From assembly GCF_017094525.1 (NCBI RefSeq), contig NZ_CP064788.1:2031030-2095029 (forward strand): a stretch of 64,000 bases of DNA. Reading direction: 5' to 3'. The notes beneath the pieces were generated by a model. The model saw only the letters and a list, made by a program, of their open reading frames with translations. It ran no database searches and was not told the origin of the DNA. This DNA is from Halapricum desulfuricans. GTDB taxonomy: Archaea; Halobacteriota; Halobacteria; Halobacteriales; Haloarculaceae. The position numbers and the translations under genes were made by a program. Position 1 is the first letter of the stretch. Every line of letters begins with the position of its first letter. Positions 17,836 through 26,812 of the stretch are shown piece after piece.

Positions 17836-19686
17836 TCACTCGTTCGCGGATGTGTCTGGTTCTTGAACCGAGAGTTCGACTTGTGCCTCGTGTTCGAGCA
17901 AGTGATCAAGATCTTCTACTGCATCAGGATCCACACGAAGGAGTATGAGGTCGTTCTGTCGCATTACAGTTCCAGTCACTGTCGAGGGGTCGTCACGAGC
18001 AAGCTGTTCAGGGAGACGTTCAACGGTAGTTTCGATTGCGTCTAACCGTGTCTCGATTGTGTCGAATCTCGTCTCGACGGTGTCGGCTGTCGCGCTCTCA
18101 GCGACGAGATCGCTCACCGACGATTCGAGTGCCTCCAGACGGTCATTGACCGTCGACTGGAATTCTCGATCGATCTGTGGCTGCACCTTTTCATTGGTCT
18201 CCTCCTTGACCGCGTCCGCTTGTTGATCAGGCTGATCCTGTATGGCATCCACGGTCGAGGTCTGTCCACCATCAGACGTGGCGACATCCTGTTGTGGCGA
18301 GTGTTGTGGCTCGGCCGACTCGAACTTGCCCAGAAGATGGTCAACGGCCAGGCCTTCATCCTCAAGTTCGGCCGTTCCCTTCTCCCACGAAACGGCTGGC
18401 AGTTTCTCGATTGGTTTGTCAAGTGGTATCCGCATTCCACTCTCTCGATAATTCCGCTGGCGAATGAGATTCGCCCCTGAATCAGAGAGCCATCGAGGAG
18501 CGGACCATGACCCATCATCATACAGGCAATGTGTGTTCATATCATCGTTCTCCCAATGGAACAGATTCTCCAAGGAGGAAGCCAGCGATTTCGCCTGATC
18601 TGTCTGGATGTGCTTGAACACGAGATGCCGGGGAAGTTGTTCGTCCACGAACGCCAGGAATTCTTCTTCTGTGGGGTGATTGGGGACCTCAAAATAGTGT
18701 GTTGCACAGACGCCACGCTCAACGATATCAGGGCTGGACGTAGCTAGTTGGACAAAGACAGCGCCGGGGTCGTCTTCGATGACGCCGAACAGTCGTCGGA
18801 TGCTTCCTTGTGATGGGGCTTCGGGTCCTGCAATCGTAATCGCTCCCGACGCAAGGACTTCGTCAGTATGGTCAAAGTGTGAGTGGGGGGTAACCGATGG
18901 TACGTCGTAGCCAAGTGCTATGTAGTGCTTTGCGGCCTGGCCGACGAGATGGATCGGATGAGCGCGGTCAAGGCGGTCAATCATATGTCCGAGGAGGTAC
19001 GCCACATGGACACCCGTGAGCGCGCTTGCAGCGACTACCGTTGTCGCGCCACTCAGGGTCCGTTCGAGTATCGTCTCCAGTGCTTCGGACAGCGTCGGCT
19101 GAAAAGACTCGGCGGTTGACGCATTCGCAATTAGGATATCAATATCAATCGGATCCGGAATCGATAGCCCGGGGTAGCCAGCGACCGGTCGTGTCGTGAA
19201 GTCTCCGGTCGCAAGCACTGTGATGGTTTCCTCGTTGTACTCTAAATCGTCGATCCGGAACAGGAATGCGGCTGCGCCCGGCGTGTGACCAGCGGGGAGG
19301 GGCAGCACATCAATGCCATCGCTCAACGATGTCCACGTCTCGATACCAGTGAGCGCAGATGTGATCGCCTCCAGATTGCCGAGATTTTGATACTGCTCAG
19401 CTTCGGCATAGACTTGTTCCAGTATCGTCGCCGTGCCTGGTGCTGTGTATAATGGCACATCTGCACTCGTATCGAGAATCTGCCCGAGGCTGGCATAATG
19501 ATCCGAATGTGCATGCGTCAACAGAACACCATCCAACGACTCGTCTGTCCCAAGAAAGGCATTCGGTGAGACGCTCTGTCCAGCATCGATCAGATATCGA
19601 TATGGATCCCCATCTCTCGGGGTAATAGTCAGGAGTGTCGAATCATGACTCGCTGAGGGATTCGTATGCTGGAAGGATATCTCCAT
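17836..19686 (-). CDS. Beta-CASP-like metallo-beta-lactamase-fold protein with coiled-coil tail
   Basis: This is a 616-residue protein. Residues 1-370 form a metallo-beta-lactamase fold with LLTHAHSDHYASL (motif 2), LPAGHTPGAAAF (motif 3) and ATGDFTTRP (motif 4). A following segment resembles the beta-CASP region of RNA/DNA-processing nucleases (RNase J, CPSF-73). The region after residue 450 is an acidic linker, then a heptad-rich coiled coil (TRFDTIETRLDAIETTVERL), then a short C-terminal domain (VTGTVMRQNDLILLRV). It lacks a signal peptide, so it is cytoplasmic, unlike the exported hydrolase at 14.5 kb. A nuclease role is likely by family, but the substrate is unknown. A decayed IS element lies just upstream of its promoter. 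Confidence 0.85.
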   Translation of the reverse strand: MEISFQHTNPSASHDSTLLTITPRDGDPYRYLIDAGQSVSPNAFLGTDESLDGVLLTHAHSDHYASLGQILDTSADVPLYTAPGTATILEQVYAEAEQYQNLGNLEAITSALTGIETWTSLSDGIDVLPLPAGHTPGAAAFLFRIDDLEYNEETITVLATGDFTTRPVAGYPGLSIPDPIDIDILIANASTAESFQPTLSEALETILERTLSGATTVVAASALTGVHVAYLLGHMIDRLDRAHPIHLVGQAAKHYIALGYDVPSVTPHSHFDHTDEVLASGAITIAGPEAPSQGSIRRLFGVIEDDPGAVFVQLATSSPDIVERGVCATHYFEVPNHPTEEEFLAFVDEQLPRHLVFKHIQTDQAKSLASSLENLFHWENDDMNTHCLYDDGSWSAPRWLSDSGANLIRQRNYRESGMRIPLDKPIEKLPAVSWEKGTAELEDEGLAVDHLLGKFESAEPQHSPQQDVATSDGGQTSTVDAIQDQPDQQADAVKEETNEKVQPQIDREFQSTVNDRLEALESSVSDLVAESATADTVETRFDTIETRLDAIETTVERLPEQLARDDPSTVTGTVMRQNDLILLRVDPDAVEDLDHLLEHEAQVELSVQEPDTSANE

Positions 19687-19834
19687 ACGTATGTCAGGCC
19701 TGTCCAGTGCATTAAGATAGGGGTCGCTTGTCGCAATACTACAACCGATATCGGCCGAATCAAGCGTTGGATAGATCGACGCCAGCTGAGGTGGTGCAGA
19801 ACGGCCGTAGTGAATCGCCAGACGTAGCTTGATT

Positions 19835-20638
19835 TCATTGTTTCACTGCCTGGTTGATGTTGTGAACTACACACATCAGAACGATTTCTCGAAATTCACC
19901 GTACCATGATCAAGCACGCACGGCGTCGCCGAGCGTGCGCTTGATCGTCGAGAAGACGGTTTCACACATCGCTCGTTGGCGGTATCGAGACCCATTGATC
20001 CACGCGTTGTGCGCGTGATCGATGGGCCGGAACTTTCGATGCTTGATTAGCGATCTTACGCCTTCTTCGCGGAGTTTTTCGCGTGACTCCATCCAGTCGT
20101 AGCCTTTGTCCGCAGCGAGGCTGGCGAGGTCGCCCGCGTGCGGCGGGCGACCTGCCAGCCGAGCTGTGTGTCGTGGCGTTTCTCGCTCGTACAGTGAACG
20201 TCCAGAATTGCTTGGCTTTCTGTATCGACGAGAGCTGTCGCTTTGAGCGTCTGGACGCGGCAATTCGTCCGTTGGTAGTAGTGTTTGCTGGCGTTTTTGC
20301 GGTCAAAGAACGTCGCGTCGATCGCAGCGTGGCCGCTCGGGTCGTGAAACTGCGCCGAGAGGCGCAGCAGCACTCGCCAGAGTGCTGTCTTGATTCTATC
20401 AAACCACTTCACTAACGTCGAGTGGTGCGGGAGATCGGCCGCGTTAAGGCCGATTTCCCCAGTATATGTGGTATCTCGCTCAGCAGATCCAACGCCTCTC
20501 GGTAGGGCTTCTCCAAGCAAACCCGAAGACAGTGGAGCGATACGACAGCATAATCGGCGACTTCGCCTCGGCCACCGACGGCATTTTAGCTAACTGAACC
20601 GCTTTCTTCGTGAAGAAGGAAATCTTCGACATAGACAT
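19835..20638 (-). pseudogene. IS5-family transposase, decayed
   Basis: A DDE transposase of the haloarchaeal IS5 type can be reassembled from three frames: VSLHCLRVCLEKPYREALDL, then GEIGLNAADLPHHSTLVKWF through DATFFDRKNASKHYYQRTN, then GDLASLAADKGYDWMESREK through MCETVFSTIKRTLGDAV and the terminal YGEFREIVLMCVVHN. The frame changes fit single-base losses: one in the AAA(A)TGCC stretch near the N-terminus (about 20585), one in the G run near 20460, and one at CGC(A)ACGCG near 20145. The element is therefore inactive by itself. It sits between the metallo-beta-lactamase-fold gene and the zinc-finger protein. Terminal inverted repeats were not resolved. Confidence 0.85.
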
Positions 20639-20766
20639 CGGCGGTTTCCCGCCTCATACTCCTAGTTCTAACGGTCGAAAACGACGCCTTCCAGCGATTC
20701 ACCAGAGACTGTAGCTGTATTGTTCGCTTATATAAAAGCAGTTTGTCGCTCCGAATATTGTTTCAA

Positions 20767-21957
20767 TTATTTCAACAGCTCATCTTCCGCGTTACCGACG
20801 TTCTTCGAGATTGCGCTCGGAGTTTTACCACGGATGTCAGCCCATTCAGTTTGATTCATCGCATCAAACTGTTCGGTCATAATGTAATCGACAGCTTCGG
20901 CACCGGATGCTCCAGCTTCACAGATTGCGCGGATTTCGTACCCATCAGGCATCGACACATCACTATCAACATCCACCCTCACCTCTGGATACGGTGGGAT
21001 AATCCGTGCCTCTTTCAGCTCAGTCATAACGCCGTCTAACGTCTCGTCTTCGACATCGAGGAACCGGCCGATTAGGTAGTCGTTGTCGGCAGTGTCGAGC
21101 CACGGATCAAGCGTCCACCCTTCGAGTGAGATCGGTTCGTGCGTCAATGAGCCACCAAAGACCGCTTCCTGAGCGTGTAGGTTGATGTCCTCAGCGAACT
21201 TCCGCTCAAAATGGTCCTTCCGACGGTGGAGTGATTTAAGCGCGTCAACGACATCGTCGCCAACCTCGTCGATCTCTTTTACATTCTCGATAGTCTGTTC
21301 AAGTTTATCCCATTCGATTCTGTCGTCGTAAGTTACCTCAAGTTGCCCGACATTTTCGATGCCGTACCACGCATCAACGAGGTAGTTATTGTTCGGGATC
21401 GTCGCCAGTACATCAACATCAGTTTCTGGGATGTTATAGATACCGTACCGCGCTTCTGCCTCGCCTTTGATGGTCGCCCGCTTCTCCCAATTGTCCGGAA
21501 TCGTCCACAGTTGCTCACCTTCCAGCACCGCCCCTCGTTCAGCTGGGACGCGCTTCGTCCATCGCATCCGAGGTTCGTCACCCCGAGCGACAATCACATG
21601 CTCATCGCCTTCGCGGTAGGCGTAAAGGTGCCCGTCAGCACTGTAGCGTCGAACCTCATCGTCACTGTTTCGGACATCTCTTAAATCGCGGATTTCTTCT
21701 GTGCCACCATCGGCAACTACTTCCGCCGTGTGTCCGTCACTCTCGTCGGTAGATGATGGTCCATCGTTGCTGTGAGTGAGCCCTTCGTGCGTTGCGAGGC
21801 CGTGTTCGGTGTCAAACTCATCGCCGCATCCGTCGCATTCGTGCGTCTCGGTGATGACTGAAACCCATTGCTTGTTACCGGTATTCGCTTTGGCTTCGAT
21901 GGTGTTTCCGTTCAGTTCGACCGTTATCTTTGAGCCGCCGATTTTGAGTTCCGACAT
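20767..21957 (-). CDS. Uncharacterised protein with C2H2 zinc finger and C-terminal helix-turn-helix-like end
   Basis: This is a 396-residue acidic protein. The N-terminus (about 1-35) is beta-rich (GGSKITVELNGNTIEAKA). A single C2H2 finger follows (HECDGCGDEFDTEHGLATHE, spacing C-x2-C-x12-H-x4-H). The central part has strands with WTKRVPAERGAVLEGEQLW. The last 40 residues (MNQTEWADIRGKTPSAISKNVG) resemble a helix-turn-helix found repeatedly at the ends of haloarchaeal plasmid and provirus proteins. This points to a DNA-binding protein of a mobile element. It is not coupled to its neighbours and lies between an IS remnant and the RAMP operon. Specific function unknown. Confidence 0.8.
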   Translation of the reverse strand: MSELKIGGSKITVELNGNTIEAKANTGNKQWVSVITETHECDGCGDEFDTEHGLATHEGLTHSNDGPSSTDESDGHTAEVVADGGTEEIRDLRDVRNSDDEVRRYSADGHLYAYREGDEHVIVARGDEPRMRWTKRVPAERGAVLEGEQLWTIPDNWEKRATIKGEAEARYGIYNIPETDVDVLATIPNNNYLVDAWYGIENVGQLEVTYDDRIEWDKLEQTIENVKEIDEVGDDVVDALKSLHRRKDHFERKFAEDINLHAQEAVFGGSLTHEPISLEGWTLDPWLDTADNDYLIGRFLDVEDETLDGVMTELKEARIIPPYPEVRVDVDSDVSMPDGYEIRAICEAGASGAEAVDYIMTEQFDAMNQTEWADIRGKTPSAISKNVGNAEDELLK

Positions 21958-22361
21958 TGTCTTGCTAACCCCACATGTGAGTATAGGTTAGAACGAATTA
22001 AGTATATTGGTCTAATATATCATAATTCATACTTTTATTCTATTACTTCTGTCTCAGCTGAACTTAGCCTCATAGTAATTTTCTTAGGTGGAAACCTGTT
22101 TTTGCTCGGTTCTCTGAGGCCGTAGCTACCCCTCTGCTGCGTGATGAACGACCGGACCTCCTGTGCATAATATCTAAGAATCGGAACTCATAGTCGGAGG
22201 GCTGCCGAACTTGTCTCGGTACCAGCCCCAAAGGACACCATCGAACAGCTCAGCAAAGTCGTACGTGAATGATAAAGGTCGAACTCAAATCGACCGACAT
22301 TGAGGGGGAGCAGGCGGGATGATCGCGGCCGGGTGCCGTCGCCGACGTATGACCGCGCGCG
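21958..22361. other. Intergenic region with coding-like scraps
   Basis: About 400 bases lie between two minus-strand genes. The first 150 bases are AT-rich and probably hold the promoter of the 396-residue gene. At about 22195-22273 a plus-strand frame reads AAELVSVPAPKDTIEQLSKV and ends in TGA, overlapped by a 16-codon ATG frame. These look like the tail of a lost gene rather than functional ORFs. Confidence 0.35.
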
Positions 22362-23480
22362 CTACGAACGCGACGCCGTCAGGACCGCAGTGAGCAGCTG
22401 CACGGGCGAGATACTCTCCGGCAACTGCTCGTGGAGCTCATCAGGATCCAATTCCGCCACCATCGACGCGATGTCCGGATCCCCATTAACTGGGTCGGAC
22501 GCACTGTGGTGCCTGGTCCAGGTTTCGACGGGAGCGTCCGCGTCGCCATCAGCGGCCGCATCTATATCATCACTCTCGTCTTCGGGTTCGCTCTCGACTT
22601 CGCCGCTTGCTGTAGCCGCTGTGTCGGCTCCCGCGGCACTGTCACCCATCGTCGCGTTGTCGCTGCGATTGTGCTGGAGACGCTCGTCGGTGGGCTGGCT
22701 TTTCGGCGGCCGACCACCATCGCGGAACGCATCTATCGGAAAGTCGTAGGCGCGGGCTCGTTTTTCCTTGGTGGCCACCGTGCGTCGCGTGACATCGAAT
22801 ACCTCGGCGACCGTCTCTTGATTGCACCCCCGCTCTAACGCTTGCCGAACCAGCTCGTCTTCCATCCGCTGGAGGAGGGCTTTGGTCTCGCTCGGAATGT
22901 GTCCGCGTGCCGAATGCTCGATCTGCTCGGGAAGGCCCCACTTGCCAGTCTCGATGTCCTTATCGACGAGCGGGTGCTCGCGCCCCTCGACGACTTTGTC
23001 CAACCCCATCAGCTGCCAGAGTCGGTCGCGGATCGACACCGTCGACTGATCGACTGACAACCGGTCGGCGATATCACCCGTCCGCAGCGGCCCGTTCGCG
23101 GCGAGCAATTGCAGTATCTCACGATCCTGGGGCAGCATCTCACGCTCGTCGGCTGCAGTGAGCTCAACCGGCAGCGTCTCGGGCTCGGGCTGCTGGTGAT
23201 ACCAGGTATGACACGCGTGACAGAGGACCGTCAGGTTCGCCGGGTCGTGGACGTCCACCTGGTCGGGATCGCGATCGAGATGATGGACCTGGAGCGTCGC
23301 CATCCCGCCGTTCTGCGGGCCGTACGTCCCACAGTTCTGACAGCGGTAATTGTACGCCTCTAGCATCTGTTTGCGTGTCTCCGCATTAACCGTCTCGGCG
23401 TCGGAACGGCCGCGAGCGGTGTCGTCGCTTGGATAATTGTCTGTCGAGTCGTCGTCGGCTAGTGCTTTGGTGTCACTCAT
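22362..23480 (-). CDS. HNH endonuclease-like protein with winged-helix domain
   Basis: This 372-residue protein has an N-terminal HNH nuclease domain (about 30-105): paired CXXC metal ligands (YRCQNCGTYG and TVLCHACHTWYH) and the catalytic-type VHHLDRDPDQVDVHDPANL. A helix-turn-helix of the repressor type comes next (about 125-180: DREILQLLAANGPLRTGDIA), then a second helix-turn-helix-like stretch (about 210-240: QETVAEVFDVTRRTVATKEK) and an acidic low-complexity tail. It closes the minus-strand operon that starts at 26075, separated from the exonuclease gene by 177 bp. It is probably a site-directed nuclease or an autoregulating nuclease of a mobile or defence module. Confidence 0.88.
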   Translation of the reverse strand: MSDTKALADDDSTDNYPSDDTARGRSDAETVNAETRKQMLEAYNYRCQNCGTYGPQNGGMATLQVHHLDRDPDQVDVHDPANLTVLCHACHTWYHQQPEPETLPVELTAADEREMLPQDREILQLLAANGPLRTGDIADRLSVDQSTVSIRDRLWQLMGLDKVVEGREHPLVDKDIETGKWGLPEQIEHSARGHIPSETKALLQRMEDELVRQALERGCNQETVAEVFDVTRRTVATKEKRARAYDFPIDAFRDGGRPPKSQPTDERLQHNRSDNATMGDSAAGADTAATASGEVESEPEDESDDIDAAADGDADAPVETWTRHHSASDPVNGDPDIASMVAELDPDELHEQLPESISPVQLLTAVLTASRS

Positions 23481-23657
23481 ATCTTAGTGGAGTCTGCACG
23501 GCAGTGTTCGTTCGTATGCGATGCGTCTCGACGGTGGGCGGGACGGCTGCGCCATACCCGGGCCGGCCGTGACTGGCGTATGGCGTCCGCCGCGACGGCT
23601 CGGCTGTTCTGACCAGCTCTCCATCGCGCTAGCCGTCCCGCTATTGGGGTGGCTGTC

Positions 23658-24323
23658 TCACTCATCGATCGTTGGCGTCAGCGACTTCAGGTCGAAATCG
23701 GACTTGCTGCAGTACCGCTGGGCGAGCGTGCTCAGCGCTTCCGTCCGCAGGATGTCCGCCAGATTGTGCATGACGACATCTGTATAGTGTCCGGTCTCGA
23801 AGGCTGTTACCGCCTCACTGCTCTCGTCGAAGGGATCATACGCGCCGGCGTCACCATCACAGAGCACGTCGTAGGCGGTGACGAGATCAGCGTCCGCGTC
23901 GCCATCGACAGTCGTGTTGAACAGCCGCTGGATGAGGGGCAACAGGTCGGCATACGGGACATCTACGAATGGCCAGGCGATCCCGTGAGCAGCTAGCCGC
24001 GTCCTGAGGAAGGGTAGGTCAAACCCGCCCTGCCAGGTCTCGCCATTGTACGCGACGAGTAGGACATCTACCGGCGAAAGCTGCTCACGGACGTACGTCG
24101 CGACGGCGGTCAGCAGCTTGGCTTCCGTCCGATAGGTTGCGACTCGGACGTGTTCGTCGGTCGTATCTTGGACGGCCGTCGCGATATCGCCGGTCGGGTG
24201 GCTGGCCGTCTGGGCGAACAGCTGATAGCCCAAGTCACGCTCGACGCCGACGACTGTCACCGCATCCGACGCGTTGAAGCCTGTCGTCTCGATATCGAAC
24301 GCCCGCTGGGTCAACTGCGTCAT
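23658..24323 (-). CDS. DEDD (RNase H-like) 3'-5' exonuclease
   Basis: This is a 221-residue protein if started at the ATG of MTQLTQRAFDIETTGF. That ATG overlaps the upstream stop as ATGA, which decides the start. The DEDD exonuclease motifs are visible: FDIETTGF (Exo I, residues about 9-16), a YNGETWQGGFDLPFL segment (Exo II, about 95-110) and a C-terminal HNLADILRTEAL (Exo III-like, about 180-195). The last reads as the DEDDh/DEDDy class used for single-strand DNA or RNA trimming. It is translationally coupled to the small protein and the RAMP-like gene upstream. Such a nuclease beside a Cas7-like protein would suit guide or target RNA processing, but this is inference. Confidence 0.85.
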   Translation of the reverse strand: MTQLTQRAFDIETTGFNASDAVTVVGVERDLGYQLFAQTASHPTGDIATAVQDTTDEHVRVATYRTEAKLLTAVATYVREQLSPVDVLLVAYNGETWQGGFDLPFLRTRLAAHGIAWPFVDVPYADLLPLIQRLFNTTVDGDADADLVTAYDVLCDGDAGAYDPFDESSEAVTAFETGHYTDVVMHNLADILRTEALSTLAQRYCSKSDFDLKSLTPTIDE

Positions 24324-24529
24324 TGGCGCGCACCTCCAGCCCACGTCGTCGCCGTCCGCGATGCGACGCGGGGTGTGGCTGCCGACTCGCGTGCCTGGCC
24401 TCGACTCGTATGGCCGTGGTGGTGATCCGCGGCCAAGAGCGGGACCGCTGCTGGCTCGTCAGTGCCACTGTCGCCGGATTCGCGGTCGCTGCGCTCGCAG
24501 CTGTCAGGTACACCCTCAGCCGCGGTCAT
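24320..24529 (-). CDS. Small coupled protein of the RAMP operon
   Basis: This product of 69 residues is low-complexity, rich in Ala, His, Ser and Arg (ADHHHGHTSRGQARESAA). It would look doubtful alone, but it starts in an ATGA overlap with the upstream RAMP-like gene and ends in an ATGA overlap with the exonuclease gene. A translated spacer of this exact fit suggests it is made. It has no recognisable domain. It may be a disordered linker protein or only a coupling ORF. Confidence 0.5.
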   Translation of the reverse strand: MTAAEGVPDSCERSDRESGDSGTDEPAAVPLLAADHHHGHTSRGQARESAATPRVASRTATTWAGGARQ

Positions 24530-25467
24530 GTCTCCTCATCGGCTGTGGGTAGCCCTAGATCACCATCACGGGCGGCCGTCCGCGCCTGCACCGCTTGCGT
24601 GACTGCGTCGCGGCAATCTTCTCGCCAGTGTTTGTCTTTCGTGTCCATCGCTTTCGTCGATGGGCGGGCGCGATCGATATCCCGGCGCACTTCGTTGTTG
24701 TTATACAGCGGGTTTATCAGCCAGACGTCTACAATCTCGGCGTCGATCGTCTGTGCGTCATCTCCTTGGATGGTGACCTCGTCGCTGTGGCTGTCAAGGT
24801 ACGACATCGCTTCGGCGATGAGTCCGACAAACTCCGGCCTCAACTCGCTCAGCGTGAGCCGCCACATCTCCCGGATGGTGCCGAGGATGTCCCGGTCAGC
24901 TTGGTGCCGTGGCTGACCGTCCTCCTGCTGGGAACCCTGCGTGCGCGACTGTTGATAGGGCTCGCCGTGCGGGATGGCTCCCTCCCGGTGCGTTGTCACC
25001 ACCGTGATTGGCCGGCGTGACAACTTACCCGACTGGTCGTCGTGCGCGCCGAACAGCTCGTGGACGAGGCAGCCGGCATCGTGCTCGTCGGTGCACGTGC
25101 CGTGCTCGTGATATCCCGTCTCTAGGTCGCGGTCGGGGATGTCCGCTCGACTGTCGTCGCCAGTCGAGACGCCGGGGCGACAGGCCGTCGCGCCAGCCAG
25201 CTGGATGACCTGCTCGCAGCTATAGCGCAGCCAGCGATGCAGTGAGGCCGACGAGAGCTGCCCGCTGAGCTGGTCCATCGGGTTATCGTCCGTGTGGTGA
25301 TCAGATGGAACGTGCTGGTGGTCTGTGGCGACGCCGTCGGCCGGGGCCAGTACGTCGAGCTCCAGGCCAATATACAGATCGGGCAGCGTCATCTCGTCGA
25401 GCCGGTAGGGGCACTCGATGTCGATATCGAGCGGTGTCTCGTCGAGGGTCTGCGGGGCGGTCGTCAT
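24526..25467 (-). CDS. Cas7/RAMP-superfamily-like protein
   Basis: This 313-residue protein has several features of CRISPR RAMP (Cas7/Csm3-like) proteins. There is an early strand (PDLYIGLELDVLAP) and then LSSASLHRWLRYSCEQVIQL, which takes the position of the (I/P)GSSLKGxLR signature. Then comes GCLVHELFGAHDDQSGKLSR, matching the C-x2-x(L/I)FG...GxL loop of these proteins. The C-terminal half has LTLSELRPEFVGLIAEAMSY and VDVWLINPLYNNNEVRR. The usual glycine-rich loop is weak (VTIQGDDAQTIDAEIV), so this may be a derived member. No cas1, cas2, cas6, cas10 or CRISPR array is present. It is coupled by ATGA overlaps to both neighbours. Haloarchaeal RAMP-like loci without arrays have been described, and this could be one. 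Confidence 0.6.
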   Translation of the reverse strand: MTTAPQTLDETPLDIDIECPYRLDEMTLPDLYIGLELDVLAPADGVATDHQHVPSDHHTDDNPMDQLSGQLSSASLHRWLRYSCEQVIQLAGATACRPGVSTGDDSRADIPDRDLETGYHEHGTCTDEHDAGCLVHELFGAHDDQSGKLSRRPITVVTTHREGAIPHGEPYQQSRTQGSQQEDGQPRHQADRDILGTIREMWRLTLSELRPEFVGLIAEAMSYLDSHSDEVTIQGDDAQTIDAEIVDVWLINPLYNNNEVRRDIDRARPSTKAMDTKDKHWREDCRDAVTQAVQARTAARDGDLGLPTADEET

Positions 25468-26075
25468 CGGTGTGATCCCCCGCTAGGCTCGTCGTGTGCC
25501 GTGTCGTGCCCGACGTCCGTCGGTGTGGAGTTGGTGTCGGTCTCAGAGTCGGTGTCAGTGTCCGTGGACGGGTAGTCGCGGGTGGCTCGGTCAGTGCGTA
25601 CGGCCGCGCGCTGCCAAGGGTGGCGATCGGTCGCGTCGTCAGTGGCCACGTAGTGGTCGCTGGACGCGATCGGCTGGCGGACGACGGTCGCGCCGGGCAC
25701 GGGGTGCAGCTCGGTCGTGTCGGCCGGGCTTACCGCGCGTAGTTGGGGTGCCAGCAGCACCGGCCACGACGATTGGGTGGCCTGGTCAGTGCAGGTGCCG
25801 ATGCGGCCGTCCAAGATGAGGTCGCGCACACCCCGAGTCAGGTGTTCTGTTGGCTCGTGCCGACAGTCCGGGCATTTGAGATGCGCGATCTGGACGGTAG
25901 GTTGATCGGCCACCCGGACGGCAACTGCGGTGCAGCGGGCGCCGTCCCGGAGGTCCGTGCCGCAGACGTGGCACGTTGCGGTTTCCTCCCTGAGTGGGAT
26001 TTGTGTTATTTGGTGTATCTCTTCAATCAGTTGTCTGTCGCTACCTTCTTGAGTCAGGGGTGTTGACCTATTCAT
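25464..26075 (-). CDS. Zinc-ribbon protein heading the RAMP operon
   Basis: The product is about 203 residues from the ATG of MNRSTPLTQEGSDRQLIEEI. The longer open frame (to 26138) adds 21 basic residues unlike the rest, so the internal start is preferred. A zinc ribbon is clear: TCHVCGTDLRDG, then HLKCPDCRHE. It continues with IGTCTDQATQSSWPVLLAPQ and ends in a Thr/Asp/Ser-rich tail that is likely unstructured. Its stop overlaps the ATG of the RAMP-like gene. A zinc-finger protein immediately before a Cas7-like gene recalls the order seen in type IV CRISPR loci, but sequence homology cannot be shown here. It is also divergent from a small winged-helix gene that could regulate the operon. Confidence 0.75.
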   Translation of the reverse strand: MNRSTPLTQEGSDRQLIEEIHQITQIPLREETATCHVCGTDLRDGARCTAVAVRVADQPTVQIAHLKCPDCRHEPTEHLTRGVRDLILDGRIGTCTDQATQSSWPVLLAPQLRAVSPADTTELHPVPGATVVRQPIASSDHYVATDDATDRHPWQRAAVRTDRATRDYPSTDTDTDSETDTNSTPTDVGHDTAHDEPSGGSHR

Positions 26076-26280
26076 GGGTTCTGTACTCTCAACCCGAGAA
26101 CCCGGCCTGCGTGTAGCAGCACGCGGGCACTTCCGCACTTCAGTTCCGTGCCCTAGACAGCCAGGCTCTCAATCATCTCTATATTCTCTGCAGTTATAAA
26201 CTTAACGGATTGTAAAGGTAGATAGTAAATACGGTTTGTAGGGATGGAGATAAGGGAGATGCAGAGACATATAGAACCAA

Positions 26281-26493
26281 ATGCCTATCAAAATCGATGA
26301 CAACACTGATCTAGTCATTGACCAATTTCTTGAAAAGGGAAATCTGACTACAGGAGCTTTAGTTGATTTCACAGGATTATCGCGACCAACAGTGACAAAA
26401 CGTCTAGATCGCCTGCACGCTGCAAATCATATCAAATATCTACATAAGCCGACTGCTCTTTGGACACTAATAGAGGATCCCAGAGAAGAGTGA
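26281..26493 (+). CDS. Small winged-helix DNA-binding protein
   Basis: This 70-residue protein is a single helix-turn-helix domain (FLEKGNLTTGALVDFTGLSR, PTVTKRLDRLHAANHIKYLH), as in MarR-like minimal haloarchaeal regulators. It begins 205 bp from, and is divergent to, the zinc-ribbon/RAMP operon, so it is well placed to repress that promoter and its own. The upstream region is AT-rich with possible TATA elements. The composition is lower in GC than that of the operon. Regulation of the operon is inference from position. Confidence 0.82.
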   Translation: MPIKIDDNTDLVIDQFLEKGNLTTGALVDFTGLSRPTVTKRLDRLHAANHIKYLHKPTALWTLIEDPREE

Positions 26494-26812
26494 GATTGCT
26501 GTCGTTGAACGTAGAAGCACTCTCTGCGTGTGTAATTGTGTCGGGTGGAAACATCGCTTGTAGCACATAGACCGGCATCTGAAATTCCAGAAATTGCGGG
26601 CGGCGACTGGTCTCTGCTTAAGGACAATAAGGAGAGGGGATGGAGTCTCGGGAAAGAGATCTTCGACTTTCACTCGGATAGGGATCTTTTCACGTCTCGT
26701 CTGTTTGGGCAATCATCGGCTCTACAACCTTGGTCACCACCTAGTCGTGTATTTGGTCGTCGCCAAGATCCACTTGTACCCCTATGATTTCCCTAATTAT
26801 ACCAATATATTA
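26494..26812. other. Intergenic region, no gene seen
   Basis: Open frames on both strands overlap each other and show no haloarchaeal codon bias. The right half is AT-rich and lies downstream of a minus-strand gene. I see no RNA gene or terminal repeat. Confidence 0.35.

Noticed and set aside
22195-22322. Two tiny plus-strand coding-like frames (AAELVSVPAPKDTIEQL...; MIKVELKSTDIEGEQAG)
   Set aside because: Too short and without a convincing start. Probably a scrap of a lost gene, so mentioned only in the gap entry.
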